DNA of 64,000 nt from the NCBI RefSeq assembly GCF_014268815.2, contig NZ_JABWRE020000001.1:1121001-1185000 (forward strand). Reading direction: 5' to 3'. The stretch is from Pseudomonas urmiensis (GTDB lineage Bacteria > Pseudomonadota > Gammaproteobacteria > Pseudomonadales > Pseudomonadaceae). This document shows positions 57,866-64,000 of this stretch, piece by piece; positions within the stretch are counted from its first letter, which is position 1; the number at the start of each line of letters is the position of its first letter. Below the pieces are notes generated by a model. It searched no databases, was not told the origin of the DNA, and saw only the letters and a program-made list of their open reading frames with translations. A program made the position numbers and the translations under genes.

Positions 57866-58206
57866 TCGTCACGCTCCCGGCCATCGACGTGGTCGGTGCC
57901 GGTCAGGCCGCGCGAGGCCAGCAGCACTACCAGGAACAGTGCAGTCATGGCAAAGCTGATGACGATCGCGGTGAGCACCAGTGCCTGGGGCAGCGGGTCG
58001 GTGTAGTTGAGCAGGTCTTGCGGTACGCCATCCTTGATGATCGGCTCCTTACCGATGAACAGGCTGCCCATGCTGAAGATGAACAGGTTGACCCCATAGG
58101 AGAGCAGGCACAGGCCCATGATCACCTGGTAGGTCCGTGGACGCAGGATCAGCCAGACGCCGGAGGCGGCCAGGACACCGATGGCTACTGCTATGACTTC
58201 TTCCAT
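57862..58206 (-). CDS. mrpC: MrpC/PhaC, cation/proton antiporter subunit C
   Basis: This 114-residue NuoK-like protein has three membrane spans. The family signature is GLCLLSYGVNLFIFSMGSL, followed by DPLPQALVLTAIVISFAMTA. Its ATG shares one base with the mrpA stop and its stop overlaps mrpD by four bases. Confidence 0.94.
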   Translation of the reverse strand: MEEVIAVAIGVLAASGVWLILRPRTYQVIMGLCLLSYGVNLFIFSMGSLFIGKEPIIKDGVPQDLLNYTDPLPQALVLTAIVISFAMTALFLVVLLASRGLTGTDHVDGRERDE

Positions 58207-61136
58207 CAGGCGGCTCCTGCTTGGCTGGATTGCTGTGGGTTGGTTCTCTGCGGGCTGCTGGGGCGATAGGCGCGGACCGATTGGTGCGCCAGCGCGGTCA
58301 GGATCAGCAGGGTCGAGCCCACCACCACGGTGTATACGCCGATGTCGAAGAACAGCGCGCTGGCCACGTGCACATCACCCAGCAAAGGCAGGTGCAGGTG
58401 GGCGGTATGGGTGGTCAGGAACGGGTAGCCCAGCAGCATCGCGCCGGCACCGGTCAGGGTCGCGCAAAGCAGGCCGGTGCCCATCCAGCGCAGCGGTCGC
58501 AGGCTCATCTGCGCCTCGACCCATTGGGTGCCGGCGACCATGTACTGCAGGATGAACGCCACCGACATCACCAAGCCGGCGACGAAGCCGCCTCCCGGTT
58601 GGTTGTGACCGCGCATGAACAGGTACATCGACACCAGCAGGGCGATTGGCAGCAGCAGGCGCACCAGCGCAGCCGGGACCATCATGAAGCCCAGAGCGGT
58701 ATCGGTGGCGTGCCGCGGGTTGATCAGGTCGGTGACCACGTCCGGCGCCAATTGGCGTTGCTGGGCAGGCAACTGCATGCTCTCTTTCGGCGGGCGGAAG
58801 CGACGCAGCAGGGCAAAGACGGTCAAGGCCACAGCGACCAGGACGGTGATCTCGCCGAGGGTGTCGAAACCGCGGAAGTCCACCAGCATCACATTGACCA
58901 CATTGGTACCGCCGCCTTGCGGCAGGGCGCGGCTGAGGTAGAACGAGGAAATGTCGTTGGGCGTTGGCCGGGTCAGCATGGCGTAGGACAGCAGCGCCAT
59001 GCCACCACCGACCAGTACCGCCAGCAGCAAGTCGCGCAGGCGCCGCAGGCGCGCGCGCTCCTGGCTGCCAGGAAGCGGCGACACTCCTTCGATCCGGCGC
59101 GGTAGCCAGCGCAGGCCAAGCAGGATCAGCACGGTGGTGACCACTTCTACTGCCAGTTGGGTCAGGGCCAGGTCAGGCGCGGAGAACCAGACAAAGGTGA
59201 TGCAAGTCATCAGGCCGCAGACGCTGACCATGATCAGCGCAGCCAGACGGTGGTACTTGGCTTGCCAGGCGGCGCCGATGGCGCAGGCAATGGCAATCAG
59301 CCAAAGCGCGACGAACACTCCGGAACCTGGGATTTTCGGTCGATCACCCCAGGTCAGGCCGGTATACAGCACTGGCATGAGGCCGGCGATAAACGCCGCC
59401 AGGACCAGCATGAACAGTTGTTTTTGCAGGCGGCGGGTGGTGAGTACCCCTTCAACGCGGCGCGCCAGCAACATCAGGCGCACCAAACCGTGCTCGAACA
59501 GGCGCTTGCCATTGAAGCGCTCGATCAGCGGCGGATAAGGGAAGCGGCCCCGACGCAGTTGCTTGCGCAGCAGCAGGTAGAGCACCACACCGCCGCACAT
59601 GGCGATCAGGCTCATGATCAGCGGTGCATTCCAGCCATGCCAGATCGCCAGGCTGTATTCCGGCAAGGTACCGCCGACCACTGGCAACGCTGCCGCAGCG
59701 AGCAGCGGACCAACCGATTGAGCGGGAAAGATGCCCACCACCAGGCAGGTCAGCACCAGCAGTTCGACCGGCGCGCGCATCCAGCGCGGGGGTTCGTGCG
59801 GAGTATGCGGCAGGTCTTGGGCAGTTGGGCCGAAAAACACATCGACGGTGAAGCGCAGCGCATAGGCGACGCTGAAGGTGCCAGCCAGGGTGGCGATCAC
59901 AGGCAGGGCGGCCTCGACCCAGGCGGTGGAACTGATGAACACGGTTTCGGCGAAGAACATTTCCTTGGAAAGGAAGCCGTTCATCAGCGGTACGCCTGCC
60001 ATCGAGGCGCTGGCGACCATGGCCAGGGTGGCGGTGTACGGCACCAGCCGGATCAGCCCGCTGAGGCGACGAATGTCACGGGTGCCGCTTTCGTGGTCGA
60101 TGATCCCGGCCGCCATGAACAGCGACGCCTTGAAGGTGGCGTGGTTGAGGATATGGAACACGGCGGCGACTGCGGCCAGTGGGCTGTTCAAACCCAATAG
60201 CAGGGTAATCAGGCCCAAGTGACTGATGGTCGAGTAGGCCAGCAAGCCTTTGAGGTCGTTCTGAAACATCGCGGCAAAGGCGCCCAGCAGCAGGGTGATC
60301 GCCCCAGCGCCGCCGACGATCCAGAACCATTCTTCGCTACCCGCCAGGGTTGGCCACAGCCGGGCCAATAGGAATACCCCCGCCTTGACCATGGTGGCCG
60401 AGTGCAGATAGGCCGATACCGGGGTGGGTGCTGCCATGGCATGTGGCAGCCAGAACTGGAAGGGGAACTGCGCACTTTTGCTCAGCGCGCCAATCAGGAT
60501 CAGCGGCAGCAACACCGGATACAGGGCGTGCTGCCGTACCGCCTCGCCGGAGGCGAGGACCTTGTCCAGGTCATAGCTGCCGACCACATGGCCAAGCAGC
60601 AGGGCCCCTACCAACAGGCACAGCCCGCCCGCGCCGGTGACCATCAACGCCATGTAGGCGCCGCGGCGGGCGTCGGCGCGGTGGTGCCAGTAGCCGATTA
60701 GCAAGAACGAGAACAGGCTGGTCAGCTCCCAGAAGAACACCAGCTGGATTAGATTGCCAGAGATCACCAGGCCGAGCATTGCGCCCATGAAGGCCAGGAA
60801 AAACGCGAAGAAACGCGGCACCGGATCTTGCGGCGACATGTAGTAACGGGCGTACAGTGACACCAGCGTGCCGATGCCCAGTACCAGCAGCGAGAACAGC
60901 CAGGCAAAGCCGTCCATGCGCAGCACCAGGTTCAAGCCCAGGCTAGGCAACCAGAGAAATTCTTCGCGAATCACCCCGCCGTCGGCAATTTGCGGGTACA
61001 TCAGTGCCACCTGGACGGTGCCGACCAACGCCACAAGCCCGGCGAGAATGGACTCGGCATTTCGCGCGTTGTGCGGCAGGACGGCTGCCAGGCAACTGCC
61101 CAGGAACGGCAGAAGCAATAGCACTATCAATGACAT
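58206..61136 (-). CDS. mrpA: MrpA-MrpB fusion (PhaAB), large antiporter subunit
   Basis: This 976-residue protein joins an MrpA part (about 1-790), related to NuoL with proton-channel segments GLVISGNLIQLVFFWELTSL and KSAQFPFQFWLPHAMAAPTP, to an MrpB part at the C-terminus (about 820-950) with LMRGHNQ-type FMRGHNQPGGGFVAGLVMS. This fused form is normal in Pseudomonas and gives a six-gene operon instead of seven. It is the first gene of the operon; a 149-base A/T-rich gap upstream (to 61285) probably holds its promoter. Ion choice (Na+ or K+) cannot be read from sequence. Confidence 0.94.
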   Translation of the reverse strand: MSLIVLLLLPFLGSCLAAVLPHNARNAESILAGLVALVGTVQVALMYPQIADGGVIREEFLWLPSLGLNLVLRMDGFAWLFSLLVLGIGTLVSLYARYYMSPQDPVPRFFAFFLAFMGAMLGLVISGNLIQLVFFWELTSLFSFLLIGYWHHRADARRGAYMALMVTGAGGLCLLVGALLLGHVVGSYDLDKVLASGEAVRQHALYPVLLPLILIGALSKSAQFPFQFWLPHAMAAPTPVSAYLHSATMVKAGVFLLARLWPTLAGSEEWFWIVGGAGAITLLLGAFAAMFQNDLKGLLAYSTISHLGLITLLLGLNSPLAAVAAVFHILNHATFKASLFMAAGIIDHESGTRDIRRLSGLIRLVPYTATLAMVASASMAGVPLMNGFLSKEMFFAETVFISSTAWVEAALPVIATLAGTFSVAYALRFTVDVFFGPTAQDLPHTPHEPPRWMRAPVELLVLTCLVVGIFPAQSVGPLLAAAALPVVGGTLPEYSLAIWHGWNAPLIMSLIAMCGGVVLYLLLRKQLRRGRFPYPPLIERFNGKRLFEHGLVRLMLLARRVEGVLTTRRLQKQLFMLVLAAFIAGLMPVLYTGLTWGDRPKIPGSGVFVALWLIAIACAIGAAWQAKYHRLAALIMVSVCGLMTCITFVWFSAPDLALTQLAVEVVTTVLILLGLRWLPRRIEGVSPLPGSQERARLRRLRDLLLAVLVGGGMALLSYAMLTRPTPNDISSFYLSRALPQGGGTNVVNVMLVDFRGFDTLGEITVLVAVALTVFALLRRFRPPKESMQLPAQQRQLAPDVVTDLINPRHATDTALGFMMVPAALVRLLLPIALLVSMYLFMRGHNQPGGGFVAGLVMSVAFILQYMVAGTQWVEAQMSLRPLRWMGTGLLCATLTGAGAMLLGYPFLTTHTAHLHLPLLGDVHVASALFFDIGVYTVVVGSTLLILTALAHQSVRAYRPSSPQRTNPQQSSQAGAA

Positions 61137-61285
61137 AGCGACCTAATCTGGAGAAGTTTCCAAGGATAATACGTGCCGGGAAGGTGATCACCAACACGCA
61201 AGCTGTCGCAGAATCATACAAAAGGGGTGTGACACGCTGTTTTTTTATAACAGTTTTTTTCAAAGCATAGCTGCTGTTTGCCGCT

Positions 61286-62245
61286 TTATTGTCCTGTTTC
61301 GCGTTCGCCTTGGGCTTGATGCAGGTCTTCGGCTTGCTGCTGCACTGGGTCGCGCGTGCGGCGTATTTTTAGCTCACTGACGATAACCGCGACCACGATC
61401 AGCAGGCCGCCGAGCAACGCTACGCCCGGGAGCCGCTCGCCGGCAAGGCGTCCGACTATCCCGGCCCAGACCGGCTCACCTGCGTAGATCAGGGTTGCCC
61501 GGGTGGGCGAAACCGATTTCTGTGCCCAGTTCATCGCCACCTGGATGATCGCACTCATCAAGCCCAGCCCAAGCGCGCTGGTCAGCAACAGCCAGGAGAA
61601 GTCCGGCAGATGTTCTTGGGTCGGCACGATCATCAGGAACGACAAGGCCGAGGCGGTAGCCAGTTGCACCACCGTGACCCGGCGCACGTCGACTTGGCCG
61701 GCGTATCGACTGATCAGGATGATTTCACCGGCAATCGCCACCGCGCTGACCAGCGTTACCAGTTCGCCTTCGCTGAAGTGCAGGCTGCCACCGGTGGGGC
61801 CGGCGAGCAGCATCAGGCCCACAAACGCCAGGCAGATGCCAATGCTTGGCATCAGTCCAGGGCGACGGCCCAGCACCAGCCATTGGAGCAGCGGCACGAA
61901 CGGCACGTAAAGGGCTGTGATGAACGCCGATTGACTGCTGCTGATGGTCTGCAGGCCCATGGTCTGCAAACCGTAGCCGAGCATGATCGTCACCCCGATC
62001 AGCACCCCGGCCTTGAGCTCGGTGAAGGTCAGCCCTGACAGTGCGCGCGCCGACACCAGCCCAACGAACAAGGCGGCCGCAGCAAAACGCAGGCCGACGA
62101 AGAACATCGGCCCGCTGACGGTCATGACGTTGTGCACGATCAGGAAGGTGCCGCCCCACAGCATGGTGATGAACACCAACACCAACTCGGCTTTACTCAG
62201 GCGCAAGGAAACGCAGGTGTGTGGGCTGCTGGGGGCTTGGCTCAT
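61286..62245 (-). CDS. EamA/DMT-family exporter
   Basis: This 319-residue inner-membrane protein has ten predicted spans in two EamA repeats (LVFITMLWGGTFLIVHNVMT; VSAVAIAGEIILISRYAG). The substrate is unknown; the family exports amino acids or other metabolites. I start at ATG 62245, since the ten upstream residues (MRRLRRVCKT) look non-native. It is divergent from the XRE-cupin regulator at 62317, separated by 71 bases with a palindrome, so that regulator is a good candidate controller. Confidence 0.88.
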   Translation of the reverse strand: MSQAPSSPHTCVSLRLSKAELVLVFITMLWGGTFLIVHNVMTVSGPMFFVGLRFAAAALFVGLVSARALSGLTFTELKAGVLIGVTIMLGYGLQTMGLQTISSSQSAFITALYVPFVPLLQWLVLGRRPGLMPSIGICLAFVGLMLLAGPTGGSLHFSEGELVTLVSAVAIAGEIILISRYAGQVDVRRVTVVQLATASALSFLMIVPTQEHLPDFSWLLLTSALGLGLMSAIIQVAMNWAQKSVSPTRATLIYAGEPVWAGIVGRLAGERLPGVALLGGLLIVVAVIVSELKIRRTRDPVQQQAEDLHQAQGERETGQ

Positions 62246-62291
62246 GGTCTTGCACACTCGGCGGAGGCGGCGCACAATCGCCGCAAAGTGG

Positions 62292-62303
62292 GCAGTATAC
62301 TGC
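62292..62303. promoter_or_regulatory. Perfect 12-base palindrome, probable operator
   Basis: gcagtatactgc is a perfect palindrome centred in the 71-base gap between the DMT exporter and the XRE-cupin gene, 14 bases before the regulator's start. A related half, atatagtgca, follows at the start codon. Regulator binding is inferred. Confidence 0.55.
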
Positions 62304-62316
62304 GCAACCTAGATGA

Positions 62317-62892
62317 GTGAGCAATATAGTGCACAAAAATTCTGCGCACCGAGCCTCGGTGTTACAGCATGTCAGTCAGAATGTTCGTCAACTGCGCGCT
62401 GCTGCTAGCTTGAGCCAGGCCGCCTTGGCTGAGCGTTCCGGGGTCAGTCGGCGGATGCTGGTGGCTATCGAGGCGGGTGAAAAGAACGTCAGCCTGACCA
62501 CCTTGGATCTGATCGCCGAAGCCCTTGGGGTGGCCTTCAGCACTTTGATCCAGGCGCCGGACAAGCGCGACCCAAGCCGAATCGACGAGTTGGCCTGGGC
62601 CGGCGAGCGTGCCGGTAGCAAAGCCGTGTTGCTCGGCACCAGCCCCGCCCGGCGCGAGGTCGAACTGTGGGAATGGACCTTGGCCCCAGGCGAATGCTAC
62701 GCCAGCGAAGCCGACGCCCAGGGCTGGAGCGAGCAGATCTACGTCGCCGAGGGCCGTCTGACCTTGATCATCGAAGGGCAGGTCCACGTGCTTGGCGCGG
62801 GTGACTTCCATGTCTTTCCCAGCGACTGCACCTATGCCTACCGCAACGAAGGTGACTTACCTGTGCGCTTCGTGCGCAATGTGGTGATCTGA
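62317..62892 (+). CDS. XRE-family regulator with C-terminal cupin sensor domain
   Basis: The 191-residue protein has an N-terminal helix-turn-helix (VRQLRAAASLSQAALAERSG, SRRMLVAIEAGEKNVSL) and a C-terminal cupin barrel (about 110-190; YVAEGRLTLIIEGQVHVLGA, FHVFPSDCTYAYRNEGDLPV). In this class the cupin binds a small ligand. The start is GTG at 62317; a second GTG at 62329 is possible. It probably represses or activates the divergent exporter. It ends three bases before the convergent isochorismatase-like gene. Confidence 0.9.
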   Translation: MSNIVHKNSAHRASVLQHVSQNVRQLRAAASLSQAALAERSGVSRRMLVAIEAGEKNVSLTTLDLIAEALGVAFSTLIQAPDKRDPSRIDELAWAGERAGSKAVLLGTSPARREVELWEWTLAPGECYASEADAQGWSEQIYVAEGRLTLIIEGQVHVLGAGDFHVFPSDCTYAYRNEGDLPVRFVRNVVI

Positions 62893-62895
62893 GGT

Positions 62896-63453
62896 TTAGC
62901 GTTGGTAGCTGTCCAGCAGCTTGTCGGTACTTTCGACCTCGGCATAGGCAAATGCCAAGGCGGCCATCGCCGCTGCGTGGACCTGCGCCGCAGGCACTTG
63001 CTGGTCGGTGAAGTCCAGGGGCAGGGTGGCGCAGGCATCGTGGGCGACTGAGACTTGGTAGCCGAAATCAGCCGCAGCGCGGGTGGCGGCGTCGATACAC
63101 ATGTGGCTCATGCTGCCGACAATGGTCAGTTTGTCGATACCACGTTGATCTAGCACGGCCTTGAGGTTGGTATCGCGAAAAGCATTTACCTGGTGCTTGA
63201 GCACCACCGGCTCGCCTTCGAGCGGGGTCACTTTGTGATGTATCTGCGCCCCTTCGGATGCGGGAGTGAAAAACGGTGCGTCGGCAGATTCGAACTCATG
63301 ACGTACATGCACCACTAGGTCACCGCGCTCGCGGGCGGCGGCCAGCAGCCGGGCGGCATTGTCAGCTGCCGCGTCGGCGCCTTCCAAGGTCCATTTGCCC
63401 CCTGCGAAGTAATCGTTCTGGATATCGATGATGATTAAAGCCTGGTTGCTCAT
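62896..63453 (-). CDS. Isochorismatase-family cysteine hydrolase
   Basis: This 185-residue hydrolase has the family triad: Asp in IIIDIQNDYFAGGKW, a Lys in the VVLKHQVNAF region and nucleophile Cys119 in GSMSHMCIDAATRAA, with the preceding cis-peptide region. Related enzymes act on amides such as nicotinamide or N-carbamoyl compounds; the substrate here is unknown. It lies 33 bases downstream of soxR on the same strand and could share its transcript, although the functional link is unclear. Confidence 0.88.
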   Translation of the reverse strand: MSNQALIIIDIQNDYFAGGKWTLEGADAAADNAARLLAAARERGDLVVHVRHEFESADAPFFTPASEGAQIHHKVTPLEGEPVVLKHQVNAFRDTNLKAVLDQRGIDKLTIVGSMSHMCIDAATRAAADFGYQVSVAHDACATLPLDFTDQQVPAAQVHAAAMAALAFAYAEVESTDKLLDSYQR

Positions 63454-63486
63454 TGCTGCCTCCTGTGGGGTCTTGGCGAATGTCAG

Positions 63487-63957
63487 TCAAGCGTAGTCGT
63501 TTGCCACGGGCAGGTGAGGACCGGGGCCTTCCTCGGCCATACGATCATGGTGATTGCGCAGCGGGCACTCCTTGAGTGACATGCAGCCGCAACCAATGCA
63601 GCCATCGAGCTGGTCGCGCAGCAGGGTCAGCGCTTCGATGCGCTGGTCCAGGTCTTGGCGCCAGCGTGCGGACAGTCGCTGCCAGTCTTCGGCGCTGGGG
63701 GTGTGGTCTTGTGGCAGGCTGGCCAAGGCCTGGGCGATGTCGGCCAGCGGGATGCCCAAGCGCTGGGCCATTTTGATCACCGCCACCCGGCGCAGCATCG
63801 CCCGTGGATAGCGGCGCTGATTGCCCGCATTACGAGTGCTGTGGATCAAGCCTTTGGTTTCGTAGAAGTGCAGGGCGGTGACCGCTACCCCGCTGCGACT
63901 GGCGAGCTGGCCGACGCTGAGCAGGCGTTCTTCGCTGTTGGGCGATTTGCTCGGCAT
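63487..63957 (-). CDS. soxR: SoxR, redox-sensing MerR-family regulator
   Basis: The 156-residue protein has an N-terminal MerR helix-turn-helix ([40 protein letters not shown]), a dimerisation helix, and a [2Fe-2S] cluster motif with Cys120, Cys123, Cys125 and Cys131 ([14 protein letters not shown]2CXCX5C). In Pseudomonas SoxR responds to redox-active compounds such as phenazines and controls efflux and oxygenase genes rather than a soxS gene. A SoxR-type operator lies just upstream (63972-63991). Its target gene may start beyond the window. Confidence 0.95.
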   Translation of the reverse strand: MPSKSPNSEERLLSVGQLASRSGVAVTALHFYETKGLIHSTRNAGNQRRYPRAMLRRVAVIKMAQRLGIPLADIAQALASLPQDHTPSAEDWQRLSARWRQDLDQRIEALTLLRDQLDGCIGCGCMSLKECPLRNHHDRMAEEGPGPHLPVANDYA

Positions 63958-63971
63958 GAAAATAGTCCTTG

Positions 63972-63991
63972 ACCTTGAGTTAACTGGAGGT
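63972..63991. promoter_or_regulatory. SoxR operator at the right edge
   Basis: accttgagttaactggaggt is a 20-base near-palindrome (two mismatches) centred on gttaac. It closely matches the known SoxR box cctcaagttaacttgagg. It lies 15 bases before the soxR start and could control soxR, a divergent gene beyond the window, or both. Confidence 0.8.
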
Positions 63992-64000
63992 TTTACCCTG

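Noticed and set aside
61230..61262. ctgtt...aacag with a following T-run as an intrinsic terminator
   Set aside because: The stem is only five base pairs and no plus-strand gene ends upstream; it is more likely part of the A/T-rich mrpA promoter region.

Overview
The window looks like a chromosomal segment of a Pseudomonas, most likely of the P. putida group. The evidence is high G+C content, the typical Pseudomonas REP elements (core gcgggcttgcccgc / gcgggcaagcccgc), the order mltD-gloB-yafS-like-rnhA-dnaQ-ldcA, a PQQ/ethanol-oxidation cluster of exaC, pqqA, ercA and ercS type, and an mrpA-B fused antiporter operon. Species assignment is inference from recognised proteins, not from a search. 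I saw no rRNA, tRNA, CRISPR array, phage or insertion sequence.

Layout. 1-4033: end of the Kdp potassium-ATPase operon (kdpB tail, kdpC) with its sensor kinase and regulator kdpDE. 4.0-6.9 kb: an accessory stretch of small Pseudomonas-type genes separated by REP elements. 6.9-14.3 kb: a yej-type peptide ABC transporter with two tandem binding proteins. 14.4-21.7 kb: murein transglycosylase MltD, glyoxalase II, a methyltransferase, RNase HI, DNA polymerase III epsilon and lysine decarboxylase LdcA. 21.8-26.6 kb: FMN reductase, 2-aminoethylphosphonate degradation (phnX, phnW) and LysR and AraC regulators.

26.6-46.2 kb is the most unusual part. It holds three giant genes of nearly the same size (1515, 1513 and 1516 codons). 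The first carries leucine-rich repeats and a C-terminal NEL-type E3 ubiquitin ligase domain with an intact Cys-x-Asp motif. The other two are tandem paralogues of the Pseudomonas dermonecrotic-toxin-like class. Between them lies a five-gene short/branched acyl-CoA oxidation operon (synthetase, SDR dehydrogenase, thiolase, acyl-CoA dehydrogenase, enoyl-CoA hydratase).

46.3-51 kb: alcohol oxidation genes exaC, a 23-residue pqqA copy, ercA and hybrid sensor kinase ercS. 51-55 kb: a DksA paralogue lacking two zinc cysteines, a chemotaxis-type receptor with a C-terminal sensor region and several small unknown genes. 55-61 kb: a six-gene Mrp/Pha/Sha cation/proton antiporter operon. 61-64 kb: a DMT exporter divergent from an XRE-cupin regulator, an isochorismatase-like hydrolase and soxR with its operator at the window edge.

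Working together: kdpDE senses K+ limitation for Kdp, while Mrp handles Na+/K+ and alkali stress. exaC/pqqA/ercA/ercS belong to PQQ-dependent alcohol oxidation. The acyl-CoA operon would complete oxidation of short or branched acids. phnWX releases phosphate and acetaldehyde from aminoethylphosphonate, and that acetaldehyde could feed ExaC (inference). The giant proteins are probably secreted or host-directed effectors, but no secretion or immunity genes are next to them.
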